Below are positions 35,786 to 47,548 of a stretch of DNA of 64,000 nucleotides, one piece after another. Positions within the stretch are counted from its first letter, which is position 1; each line of letters begins with the position of its first letter. This DNA is from Camillea tinctor (taxonomy: Eukaryota; Ascomycota; Sordariomycetes; Xylariales; Xylariaceae). The notes beneath the pieces were generated by a model, which saw only the letters and a list, made by a program, of their open reading frames with translations, searched no databases and had not been told where the DNA came from. The stretch covers positions 558,001 to 622,000 of the forward strand of contig MU394066.1 of assembly GCA_022578605.1 (NCBI GenBank), read 5' to 3'. Made by a program: the position numbers and the translations under genes.

Positions 35786-36935
35786 TCATTTCTTCGTCGC
35801 TGTTCCGTCCTCTTCTTCCTCAGGGATTTCCTCGCCTGCCTCGATCGCCTTCTGTCTTTTTCTTTCTTGCTGTTGTTTTTTCTTCTCCAGTAGCTTGTTC
35901 AGCTTCTTCGCATTGTTAAACACACCGCCGGTGCCGGCACCGCAGGCCGCGCAACTGGGTTCCTTCCTATACCGCTGGAGAGCGCAGGTCAAGCAAAAGT
36001 AATGCCCGCATCGCGTCGTAATCGGTTCCCGATACGGTCCCTTACAAATGATGCAGGCGAAGGGGATCTTCTCGAGCATAGCCTCGTCGGCGGCGTCCTC
36101 GTCATCATCCGCATTGCCGGCACCACGATTCGCGCTGGCGACTACCTTGCCACCCACGTTTTTCTTCCCCCTCGTAACGTTCTCCCATTCCCTGTCGAGC
36201 TGCCAACCCTGTTTGTAGTCCTCACGCGCGTGCAGAAACTTGCAGTTGTCGCCAAACCTAGGCAGAAAAATCGGTGTTAGCTTTGAACAACAGCCTCGTT
36301 GAAGTAACCTTAGCAGATGTTTTCTTTTCCTCAACTTACCCGCAGAATCCGGTCTGTTTGTAATCTTTGCACACGTCGGGGGCAAAGTCGGTGGTGGTGA
36401 CAGTGCGGATGTTGGTGGCGGCTTTGACGGGGCCAACGGTGCGATTGGGAGCGTCGGGGTTCTTCTGAATGAAGCTCGTCTTATTTGCTAGTCCTTTATA
36501 GGTTCCATCGGGCTGTGAAGCTGAAGTTGATGCCGAGACCGACTTGGGCAGTGGCCGGGTCTTGCCTAAGAGATTCGTGTCCTCGTCGAACCAATTGGTC
36601 TGCTTGGTGGCATCGTTGGTGCTCGTTATGGGAACGCTGCGATCGGCTTCGAAGATAGTTGCGGAGTGTTCGTTCTGGGTGTTGGATGCGGATTTGTTGT
36701 TCTTAGAGGATGCTGTGACTACGGCGGTATTCTTCTTCCTCCTCTTCACCCGCTGGCCTGATTCATCTTCGGACGAGGTGTAATCTGAATCGTCACTATC
36801 GGTATTGGCATTGCTGGCTGGTGGTGGCGTTGCAGGGCGCTTCCGTATATTAGCCTTGCCCTTGGCACCTCGTTTCTTGAAGATGGCGACGGGTGCAATA
36901 GGTTCGGTAGTGGACGTGGTTGGCTCGTCGGTCAT
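35786..36935 (-). CDS. CWC24: Pre-mRNA-splicing factor Cwc24 (CCCH plus RING)
   Basis: Two exons, 36935-36340 and 36257-35786, with an 82-bp intron give 355 aa. The intron interrupts the CCCH finger. Splicing yields C189-x8-C198-x5-C204-x3-H208 (VCKDYKQTGFC, GFGDNCKFLH), followed by a conserved linker (REDYKQGWQLDREW) and a RING finger with C267, C270, C282, H284, C287, C290, C301 and C304. This order and the linker identify Cwc24 (human RNF113A), a component of the activated Bact spliceosome that contacts the 5' splice site, in the nucleus. The N-terminal 180 residues are basic, Ser/Thr-rich and disordered with a likely nuclear signal (KRRKK). The C-terminus is a Lys/Glu-rich helix. The upstream leader carries a G-quadruplex-forming TTTGGG array. 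Confidence 0.95.
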
Positions 36936-37064
36936 GATGCTGAATATTATGTTTTATTTTATTTTATTATTTTTTTTTGAAGGCGGAGAAGCGTGTTGTT
37001 GGATTATTATGTTGTTGTATTATTACGGTGGAGAGAAATTGGGGGGATGGGTAGAGATGAGTTT

Positions 37065-37091
37065 GGGGTTTGGGTTTGGGTTTGGGTTTGG
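37065..37091 (+). repeat. TTTGGG array, G-quadruplex-forming sequence
   Basis: Four G-runs of three or four separated by TTT (37065-37086), then a fifth GG, fit the G3-N3 quadruplex pattern. It lies about 130-155 bp upstream of the CWC24 start codon with the G-rich strand as template. It resembles a telomere repeat but the unit is TTTGGG, not TTAGGG. Confidence 0.85.
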
Positions 37092-38180
37092 ATTTGTTTG
37101 GATCGGGGTTTTGTCATATTAGTTAATAAAAAAGAAGGTTACTTTCACCCCTTCTAGAAGAAAAATAAGAAATGACACTAACTCCAATATCGCCTATGGC
37201 TTATAAATTTTGAGGCGACACAGCATAGCAGCACTCTGATGTAGCACCTGATTGACTTTACCGATATTACCTAACTACTGTCTACTATTAAACTTCTAAG
37301 GTTTACACTACATAGGGTTAGACGTTGCTTACATACCTAGGTTAGGTACTTAGTAACTATTTACTTAGTACTAGGTTTGCATGGTAGACTTGCTAACCGT
37401 TGCTACCAGCCTTGCAGGATTAAAGCTGAAAAAAAAGAAGGTAGTACTACATACCAACCTCACGGAATTCCATCCCTACACTATACCGCATCTACATAAT
37501 GTAGGTATAGGTATACATATCTCAGGTATATAACTGCCTAGCATACGTGTAAAATATCTAACCTAGTAGCACATCATACGTGTTCAACGACGATCCATTT
37601 TACGTTGGCGGAAACCTTTAAAAAAATAAAACCTTGTAGTGAGGGCACATCCATACCTAAAATTGCCCCCCTTCTGCCCCTTCTAGAAGAAAGAAAAAAA
37701 AAACGATGTGCTGTTCCGGATCCCGGAGAATGGAAGATTTGAAGATGACAATTCCGCAACCCACCCCTCGAGCTGTGTCCAGAACGGGCTTAGCGAGGTG
37801 GTTATTGATTGGCAGAGAGCCCACTCTAAGCCCTCAACTGGGTTGGTGGGGTAAAAGTGCCAACTCTAAAATTGGGCTCCTCTTACAAGTTTCATGCGCA
37901 ATAAATAATTCATTGTCGGCCAATGAATATACGAGTTTGTGTATGCCCTATTGTACATATTGTCATGAACTACTGAGCTGTACCTACATGCTGCAGCGCC
38001 ATGCATCTCTTAGACCCTGTATCATACATTACACTAGCTACCTATGTATCTAGTCTATTAGTTAGTAGTTATTTGTCTTGTCTTTGTTGCCTGCCTACGT
38101 ATGAGATGCTTCTAATATTATCTACATATAATGTTAACATGTGAAATCCTGCGATATCACAAGCTTTGAATCATCAGGTA

Positions 38181-38200
38181 TCAATCAATCAATCAATCAA
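38181..38200. repeat. (TCAA)5 microsatellite
   Basis: Five perfect TCAA units in non-coding DNA. Confidence 0.9.
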
Positions 38201-39988
38201 TTGATCTTCCTTACCTAGTAGTTAAATAGTATCAATATAGATTGGGCTGGTGGTAAGTTTAGGTACGGTACTACAGGTACTAATAGTATAACTGGTAATT
38301 AGGTATATCTTAAAAGTCTAACCTAATTGTCGTGTCAATCCGCTCTACCCAGGAGGTTAGTAGGTAAAGCAAGTCTCTGGCAAGTACCCCGATAATAATA
38401 TTCGCATGTAATTCGGAGAGCAGATACCTAGGTACCAACAGGTACTTCATCATGGCAGCAATGACTGATTTAAACTTGGTGACCATAGGTACCTCGAATT
38501 AGGTAAATCAGACATTTGCTCCTATTATGTAGCTAAATTGCACTGTCTAGCCAAAAGAATGGTCAGAAGAGACCTACACTAATATATGTTCATGCAACGT
38601 GCAGAGGCCTCAGAAATACCCGATAGCAAACACTGTGCATAAATTGTGCATTCACGTGCAACAGTTACCTGTCAGGTACATAGACACAATATAGGTTTTA
38701 TACATGTACGGAGTACCCATGTACTACACCAGCATGTCCCTCACCCTTAAAAAAAAACCCCCCCAAAAACCGAAGCACAGACCAAGTGTTAATCATCCAC
38801 TTCTTTTTTCTCTGCTAATCCCTAATCCCTTCTGCTCATCCACGACATCCACGACGAATCTCGTCACCAAGATTTTCTTGTCGTCGTCCGATACACCTTC
38901 AACATTGACAGCTCTCCCTCTGTCTCTGTTGATGTTCTTTTTCTCTTCTTGTTTCTTCCTATTTCACCCCCCCTCTTCTCCTCTTTGCCCCCTCTTTCTT
39001 ATTTCCTAGTATATCCCCGTCCCTCCCTTCCGAACTGGGCCGTTCCTGTTCGCGAGACAAAGCTTCCAGACAATTCCCCCCTCCCAGGAATCCAGCACAT
39101 CAGACCGATTTTTTGAACACAAACCCGTTCTTCTGGATCCTCTTCCCGCCCATTGTTTTTTTTGGGGTGGCAGATAGGAAGAGAGAAAGAGAGAGGTGTG
39201 TGAGAACGCGTCGTCTCACGGCCATCGGCAATCCAATTATCAACCAGATTCGCCAGTCACTCACTAACAACTCACCACAATTCATTCATTCGTTCATTCG
39301 TTCACTCCTTAGATCGCATATTTCGGTTCCCTTTTTTTTTTCTCCCACCACATCACATCACTACCACACCAACCACTAACCCCTGCACATTGCCTTCTCC
39401 TATTTGTGAAGACCAAAAAAACAATTAAGAAGAAAAGGAAAGAAAAGGGACCAAACAGACAAGACAGAACAGACATAACAAGACAGACAAGACCACACAG
39501 TTTAATTTCTTGTTGTCTTTTTCTTTCCCTTCTTGCCAACTTTGCATTTTATTTCTTCCTGGCAACGAGTTTCTTTTTCCTTTTTATTTACACCTTCTTT
39601 TTCTCCTCTTTTTTTAATCCTTTTTTATCTCTACATCCTACCTAATTAATTCCTACATGCTGGTGCTACCTGACGTTTTAATTATCGTTGGCTTCCACCT
39701 GTAGTAGTGGTCTCTTTATTCGTGGCCTGGCGCGATAGCAATATTTTCTTCTGATATTGATCCCAACTCCCAATCCCAATCCCACCAGCCTACCAGCAAG
39801 TCTCGGTTTCCCACGACAAACAAGAAGCTTTACCATCCTTCCAAAGGCGGCAATAGAAAAACATAAAGCTGACATACACCTGCGTCGCGTATCTCGTGTG
39901 TACTACCTGTACTACCTGCGCTACTGCAGACCAAAACCGTTACCAACCAACCAAAAAGCCCAAAGCCTAAAGCCAATCCTACCTCAAC

Positions 39989-40009
39989 TTTTTTTTTTTT
40001 TTTTTTTTT
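39989..40009 (+). repeat. Poly(T) run of 21
   Basis: An uninterrupted T21 tract in the pyrimidine-rich region 730-750 bp upstream of the ApsA/Num1 start; such tracts are common in fungal promoters and disfavour nucleosomes. Confidence 0.9.
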
Positions 40010-40738
40010 AGCTATTGCTACCCAGGTATTATTCAATTACTACCTATCTTAGCTAAAAGCTTAGGTATTGTCCGACCGTCTCAGAAGTCACTAAGTTCAA
40101 GTACACACAACACAACAACAACACACCTACGGTACGGTAACTAATCCATCCAACGGGCGGAGTAGCGCAAATCTATTCCACCCCTCCCCCCCCTTATTAT
40201 TCTCCAATCAATATCCTGTTCCCTCCGTTCTATAGGCTCCAGGGCTAACACACGCCGCCTCCCAATAAGGACCAGTCACATACTTCCACGGATTGAACAT
40301 TCCAGCCCTTTCCGATCCTATAAACTGAGACTTTGATCGATCGAGGTACCTGGCCGAGGTATTTTGCCTTTGCAGTGATACCAGTATAGTAAGGGAACTT
40401 CATCCCTTCTGTTGTTGTTGTTGTTCTTCTTCTCTTCGTCACTGCGCGCGCGTTGTGTGGCTCTCTGTCTCTCCTTCAACCAAGCATTTCCAACTTTGAA
40501 AAGGTTTCGCCATCTGCTTTGCTGTCATTGCAGCTGGATCTGCTTCTTGTTGCGTTGCTACTCCCTGCTGCTTCTTCCTATAACCAAGCAACCACCCCAG
40601 TTCCCAACCCTTCCCCCCTCCCCCCAATACTAGGATCGTTTATCTGTAGCTTACCCGCGCGACCTTCCTAAAGCTGCATGTCACAACTCTGATCCGAGGG
40701 GAAATTACCTCCTTGGATTTCCTCTCAATCCACCAGCC

Positions 40739-43700
40739 ATGGCTACACCTACCACAGCCGGCAGGTTTCTGTCGGCTGTACCTGCTGATGAGGCGCAAAA
40801 TGATCCCTTCGTCACCTCCGCCCCTTCTGCTGGTTCAACCCATTTTCGCTACTCCGATTTTGATTCCCAGGTATTTGCACTCGGCCCCAGTGCCTCTCCA
40901 GCCCAGGCCAGACGGGCCCTAGAAGCACATCTTGCCGAGACGAATCGCAGAATGGAGGAGGCTGGCCGCCTTGGCACCGCCCTTCTCCAGCAGCGCAAGG
41001 AGTTGGAGGACCGGTTGGAGGAAGTCAGCAAGCAGGAGTCCCAGGGTGAACTTACCGAAGAGCTACGAGAGAAACTCGCCGAAATCGAGAGAGAATACAA
41101 TGAGGTTGCCAAGGAGAGCGCGCGAGCATTTCTACCCAAGCAGAGAGTCCCTAGTAATGAAGCTGCTGCTGCCTCTGGATCGCCATTTGGCCTTGAAACC
41201 CGCAGTGGAAGAGTAAGCTCCTCCGTCTCAATCAATTCTAGCCTGCTCCTGTGGTTACCGATTTAACTAATTACCCCCGTAATCAGCGTTCTGTAAGCCC
41301 TTCAAAATTCGAAACCCAGGCGACAGGATCCCCGACTAAATTTGGTGTGCCGAATCGCAAGGTTCGTAACCAACCCGCCAACCGGATCCACGATATCGAA
41401 TTCGCCGCCGAGATTAGTACATCTTTGATCGCCCAAGTTCGCAATCTTCAAGCCTTGCTTGCCGAGAAGGACGAGGAGCTGAAGGACATCCGAATCGAGA
41501 GGTCGAAGCTCGAATACGAAGCGGAAGGGTTGCAACAGCGGATAAAGTCCCTAGACGAGAGCGAGAGTCGATACAAGGATGAGAACTGGAATCTTGAGAC
41601 ACAGATCCAGCAATTCACCGCCAAGGAAAGGGAAGCGGCCGATCGTGAGAAGAAGTTGACCCAGACCCTCAACATTGTTCAGGCCGAGAAGAACGCCGCT
41701 CAGCGAGAGCTTGACGAGGTTAAACTCACCCACGCTAGACTTGTTGATGAGTATGCTGTTGCTGTCAAGACCCACGACATAGAACTAGGTACCGCCAGGC
41801 GCACCATGATTATGGGCGAGTCGGAACGAGCCGCCATGCAAAGGAAGATCGACGATTTGACTGGGCAGAATCAGGAGCTCGCCAAGGTCATCTCAGCATC
41901 TCAGCGAGCAAAGGTAATGGAGCGCGACTCTGTATTCAGCATGAGCGACGAGGATTTCCACACTGCGCACGACAAGTCGACACCCGAAGGATCTCCGCCC
42001 CCTTCTCCTATCAAGCTAACTCCCCGCCACTCCATGCTGGAAACCGAAACCCTCAAGACCTCTCTTAGTCACGCCCAGCGGACCATTCAAAGCTTGAGGA
42101 GCAATTTGCATAGAGAAAAGACGGAGAAACTTGAGCAGCGCCGGCTACTCCAGGAAGCGCGTGACGAACTAGAGAAGATGCGCAACGAGCCTGGCCCCAT
42201 TGCCCCTAAGCGCTCAAAGAAGACGGAAGCTAGAGAATTGACCCGGGACTTTAAGAAACCCCCTCGCCTGCTGGGTGGCCAGAGAAGTACCCGCAGTGAA
42301 GTGGTTGTGGAGGATCCGAACTGGGAAGACGAGCCCGACATGAGCCACCTTCAATCCTCTCCATCTCGCCCACCTCGTCAAATTGAGACGGTAACTGAGC
42401 AGCCCGAGCCTTTTTCACCTGGCCAAGAGACAAGCGACCAGGCTTTCGAGACGGCAAATGAACCCATTACGGAAACCGACGACTTCCATACCGGCGCCGA
42501 GGAGTTTTCTAGTGATGATATGGACACCGAAACGGACAGCCCTTCTAAGCGTCTCACCCTCCGAGGCAGGCCGCCCAGCTTGCCCGCTGCCGGTTCGATG
42601 CGCAGAGAATCGTTCCACAGCACAGCTTCTACCGATGATGATGATGACTACCCCTTCCCTTCAGGTACCAGGACGCCACCTTCGCTTCCCCCACTTCACA
42701 ACAAGTTCCCTCTCCGTGTCAGTCGTGGTGCGTCGTTCCGTCGTTCTAGGCAGGCCAGCGAAGAGCCAGCTATTCCCAGCAGCCCCCCTAGCATTATGAG
42801 TAGCATAATGGGAACACCGAAACAAATTTCTCAGAGTCTAGCTGCCGAGCTCGGTGACTTCGGCAGCGACAACGACTCCCAGGTGTCCGCGACTCCTAGC
42901 AGGAGGTCGATCAGAGCCCGAACTACAACACCACCGCCTGTGCCGCCCCTACCTAGGGTTATCATGGTTGACAGCGCTACCATGACGGAGCCACTCTCAG
43001 GCTTGCCGTCGGCTTCGACCGCAAGTGCAGTTGGCACTGGACGACCAATGTCGATGGAAACCATGGCGAGCCGCTTCTCCATGTCGTCCTATAGTGACAC
43101 CGGTGCTCAGGAAATGGAAGAGAAGCTATCCAAGTTCCCGTCCCCTCCTACATCTCCACCTAAGAAGGACTCTGCTACCGCTGCTGAGTTAGCCATGTCA
43201 AACGTCCACTCTCATGCAGTCGAGCCCTTCCCTGGTACTGACGCGCATGTGGCTGCCGTTGCAGCACTCCGTAGTGAGCATGAAGAACACCTGAAGCAGA
43301 TAAGCGCAGAGAACGCTGCTGCCCAAACTGCTGTACTCGAGGCCTTGAAAGCCCAGCATGCGGATGAGCTCACTCAGTCGCAAGCTGAAGCCAACCTTGC
43401 GCATGCCCAAGAACTTGAGGCTCTCCGATCAAGCCATGAAGATGCGGTCAGCAAGGTTGTCGTTGAAGCTGAGGTGGCTCATGCGCAAGAGCTTGAGATT
43501 CTCAAAGCAAGCCATGCCGAGCAGATCAATAAGATCACAGAGGAGATTCAAGCACGGCACGCTCAGGAGCTGGGTGCTCTCAAGAGGACCCATGCTGAAC
43601 AGCTAGCCCAGACAGAGGCAGAAATCAAGGCCGACCACGCAGCTGAAGTGGAAACCCTCATCGCCATCCACGCGAAACAGATGGCTCAACAGGAGTCTGA

Positions 43701-46700
43701 TAGCAAGGCTGCGTATGCTAGAGACCTAGAAGCCCTCGAGCTCAAACATGCCGATGAGCTGTCCGCATCAAAGACCGACAGCGATGCCACCCATGCTGCC
43801 GAGATTGCCGAATTGGAGGGTGCACATGCTATTCAAATCGAAACTGCGAAGAAGGAACTGAGGGATGCTCATGCTAAAGAGATCGAGTGTCTCCAAGCAA
43901 CTCACGTCGAGCAGATCGAGCGTACGAAGCAGGAGTCCGATGCAGCACATGCTGTGGAGCTTGAAACGCTGAAGACAAGCCACCTGGAGAAGATCGAGGA
44001 AGTCAAGAATGCTATCAATACAACGCATGCTCAGGAAATAGACTTGCTCAAAACTTCTCATGCCAAGCAGTTAGACCAACTTCAAAAGGACAGCGACGCA
44101 GCTCACGCAACGGAGATTGCCGCCCTCAAGGTCTCGCACGACCAGAAGCTAGAAGCCTTTAAGGTTGAAAACGACGCCACCCTGTCGAGGGAGATCAATG
44201 CTCTGAAGGACACCCATGCTAAGGAGATTGAGTTGCTGAACGGTCAGCACGCCGCCGCTCACGCTTCAGAAGTAGCTGCTCTTGTTGTCTCGCATGACAA
44301 GAAGATGGATTCTCACAAGGCCGAGAGCGCTGCTGCGCTATCACGCGAGCTCGCAGCTTTGAAGGAGGCCCATTCCAAAGAAGTGGAGGCACTTAACAGG
44401 GAGCATGCTGCAGCTCATTCTCAGGAGTTAGAAGGCTTCAAAGCTGCTCTTGCTAAGCAGGTTGAATCCTCCAAGGAAAAAGGTGATGCTGCACACAGCG
44501 AGCAAATCCAAGCGCTTAATGCAGCTCACGCTGAAATTCTAGAGGCTCACAAGCGTGATAGCGAGAAGTCTCAGGCTCAGGCTGTTGAATCGCTCAAATC
44601 CATTCATGAAAGACAGGTCGAAGTGTTGAAGAGCGAGCACAATGCCCTTAAATCTAAGGAATTGGAGGATATGTCGACTGCCCATATGCAGAAATTAGAG
44701 ACCCTCAAGGCTGAGAACGAATCGTCCAGAGCCAAACTACTAGAGGAGCTCTCCAATACTCATGCCCGAGAGTTGGATGTCCTTCGACGGGAGAATGAAT
44801 CGACCAAGAACCGAGAAATTGAGGCGTTGCGCACCGACCACGAAAAGGCCCTAGAAGCACTCAAGAGCGAGCACGAGGCCTCTCAAGCACAGAAACTTCA
44901 AGAGCTAGCAGAAGTCCACAGCCAAGAATTGGAGCGTCTACGTGAGGAGAGCGAGGCTACTAAGACGACGGAATTGGCAGCACTAAGCGCCACCCACGCG
45001 AAGAATCTTGATGAGTTCAAGGCTGAACACGAGGCTACGCAAGCAAGACAATTAAAGGCATTGGAAGATGCACATGCGCAAGAGCTCGAGAGTCTTCGCC
45101 AGGAGAGCGAGGCTACCAAGTCCAAGGAATTAGCTGCATTGATAGCCAGTCACGAGAGCGACCTAGCGAATCTCAAGAAAGATCATGAAGAGGCACGACT
45201 ACGCGAAATCAATGAGCTAAAGTCCACTCATGATCAGGCCCTAGCTTCGTTGCGCACCGAACATCAGACAGCCCTGGATAGTGCTCTGGATGCTCTTAAG
45301 GCTGAGCACGCCGCGGCTCTAGATGCGCTCAAGAAAGAGGGCGAGTCCAACCAAGCGCAAGCTCTTGACTCCCTAAAGGCTACTCATGCCCAGCAATTAG
45401 AACAGGTTAAGAGTGACAGTGATGCAGCCCTCGTCCGTGAACTAGACGCTGTCAAGACTGAGCATGCCAACATCCTTGAGTCCCAGAAACAGGAAAGTTC
45501 AGCGGAGATGGACAGGCTCCTAGCCAGCCATGCTTCGGAGCTGGAAGCTCTCCGGGAGTCCTTGACCATCCCCCATCCTACCCTAGGTTTGTCTTCAATC
45601 ACCGCAGTCGACACCGAACCTATCGAAATTCCCGAACCCAGGAGCCCCAAGAGAGAAGCCTTCATCCTCCCACGTGAAGACGGCGAGTCGCACGGTCCTC
45701 TGTCCGCTATAGTCGGAATGTTCGACAAGGGTAAGAATACAACTACGCCAATTATTGCCGAGGACAATACACGCCAATCACCAAAGGCTATTAGTGAGCC
45801 TGAGACCCCTGAGTCTCAGCGGCCCTTCAAGGAAATGTCGACTAACACTGATGCCCGCCCAGAACGGAAACACACCATCGAGACGTCCCACCAAGGTTCC
45901 CAGACTACCCTAACTTCCGACGGGCTCGAGCGTTTGATGAAGCAGACCCAGCACCCCATGTCTCGAGACAGCCGTACTGGGGTGACAGGAGTCTCACTCA
46001 GCGACATGGCTTCATCAGCTGGCCCCTCAATCCATGTTCGACAATCCTCGCAGGAAAGCCTCGGTGCCTCGCGACAGAAACCAAGAGCCGGCGAAGCAGG
46101 ACCCGTTTCCGCACCAGAATCCGTATCAAACCGGAGACCAGGAAGTTCGGCTAGTACCCGTGGTTCCGTGCAGAACAGGCCACCGCTACCTCCCAACCAC
46201 CGCGAAGTCATTGAAGCTGCACGAACAGGCTCATCCGGTGGCGGCAAGGGAACTATGGGTCCTCCCATGCTACCAGCATCCGCTTACCGAACCCCGGGTT
46301 CTCAGCCGCATACGCCAGCCTCCAGGCGACCCCAGTCCCCAGCTTCCGGCAAGGGTACACCGACGCCACGTGCTTCTCGACCAGGCTATGGGGAGTTCCA
46401 GTCTCCGACTATGAGGATGCGACCGCGTAGTAGGCAGTCCTCCGTCTCCTCCTTCGCCTCCGAGATCGATAACCGATTCGGCATCCGACCTGAGATGGGT
46501 ATCGAAGGGGCTGGCTTTGGTCCCGGCACCGATCCTCGCATGATTCAAGCTATCACTCAGACCATGATTGGCGAATACCTCTGGAAATACACTCGGAAGA
46601 CTGGCCGCGGAGAAATATCCGAGAACCGACACAGGCGCTACTTCTGGGTCCACCCCTACACTCGGACTCTATACTGGAGTAGCCGTGACCCGTCCACGGC

Positions 46701-47548
46701 CGGTCGGTCTGAACTAAAGGCCAAGAGTGTCCCGATCGAGGCTGTTCGTGTAGTTGCCGATGACAACCCCATGCCTCCCGGTCTCCACCGGAAGAGCTTG
46801 GTCATCGTATCCCCTGGCCGCTCCATCAAGTTTACTTGCACTACTGGTCAGCGCCACGAGACGTGGTTCAATGCCCTCTCATATCTTCTACTTCGCACAG
46901 GTACCGAGAGCCAAACAGACGCTGAAGAACTAGCTGGTAACATTACCCAAGACGATGTTGATGAATTCAACCCCCAATTTGGTCGACGAACAGGCGAAGG
47001 CCACAGACCCCGAGCAGCCCCGTCCTTATCCTCCTACAACTCCCGAACCACACGTAACGAGTCGCCGACTATAGATATGACCATCCCGACGCTGACACCG
47101 ACACACGAGAAGGAAGGTCCCCGGGGGTCTGGTACTCTGGGGAGGTTAAGCGGCTACTGGAAGTCAAGCACCAGCACTCTTGGTGGCACATTGACCGGTC
47201 TACGAAGAGGCCACAATGCTCACGATACCGCCATATACGAAGCCAGCGAAGTTCACGACAGTGCAGAAGATCTGCGACAGATGATGGAACAGCAGGACAG
47301 GGAAGCAGACAAGCTCGAGAACGTCCGAGCCTGTTGTGATGGTAAGCCTAGATGATCACCGCCGTCACCAGTACCTGGTCAATAAATACTAACTTGGGAT
47401 CGCAGGAAAACATGATGTCGGTACTCTATCCCATACATCAAAGCGCGGACTCCTGTCCAACTTGCACTCGCACAGCCATACGCATACTCATCCGGGCCCT
47501 TCATCATCACCCACGCCAGGATCCAGCAGCTTCCGATCACGACCTTGA
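40739..47548 (+). CDS. apsA: ApsA/Num1/Mcp5-family cortical anchor with 26-residue repeats and PH domain
   Basis: Three exons (40739-41212, 41287-47341, 47406-47548) with 74- and 64-bp introns give 2223 aa. Order: N-terminal coiled coil (about 55-135, LAETNRRMEEAGRL), the region that in Num1 binds mitochondria and dynein; a second coiled coil (about 185-375); a disordered acidic/Pro-rich segment (about 380-800) with two DFHT motifs; 29 tandem 26-residue repeats (816-1569); a Ser/Pro-rich linker; a PH domain of the Num1/Mcp5 type (about 1921-2030, YLWKYTRKTGRGEISENRHR, RRYFWVHPYTRTLYW, TWFNALSYLL); and a tail rich in His/Thr/Ser (HSHSHTHTHP). The PH domain binds PI(4,5)P2 at the plasma membrane. 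The family anchors dynein and mitochondria at the cortex and positions nuclei; loss of ApsA in Aspergillus gives anucleate sterigmata. The symbol is by homology. Both introns show clean in-frame joins. Confidence 0.95.
43258..45519 (+). repeat. 29 tandem 78-bp units encoding 26-residue coiled-coil repeats
   Basis: Within the ApsA/Num1 gene, residues 816-1569 divide without gap or insertion into 29 units of exactly 26 residues, plus a partial 30th. A typical unit begins L-E-A-L-K-x-x-H-A and ends A-A-H-A-Q-E. Position 8 is His in 28 of 29 units; unit 16 has Leu. Units 2-16 mostly carry a second His at position 23 (12 of 15), whereas units 17-29 have Lys, Gln, Arg or another residue there. Codons differ widely between units, so the array is old rather than a recent DNA duplication. 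Hydrophobic or His positions 1, 4, 8, 12, 15, 19 and 23 follow a 3-4-4-3-4-4-4 spacing. Confidence 0.93.

Larger units (their letters stand above)
36936..40738. other. 3.8-kb divergent region between CWC24 and the ApsA/Num1 gene
   Basis: The left end is the CWC24 promoter with the TTTGGG array. The middle (37.2-38.7 kb) is AT-leaning with many CCTAGGTA/TACCTA motifs and a (TCAA)5 repeat. The right 1.9 kb (about 38.8-40.7 kb) is strongly pyrimidine-rich on the + strand, including a 21-T run, typical of the promoter and long leader of a highly regulated fungal gene. No protein-coding gene is recognised. Confidence 0.6.

Noticed and set aside
41251..41286. Upstream extension of the long ApsA exon into VTDLTNYPRN
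   Set aside because: These codons lie in the 74-bp intron between the GTAAGC donor at 41213 and the CAG acceptor at 41286; the true start is ATG 40739.
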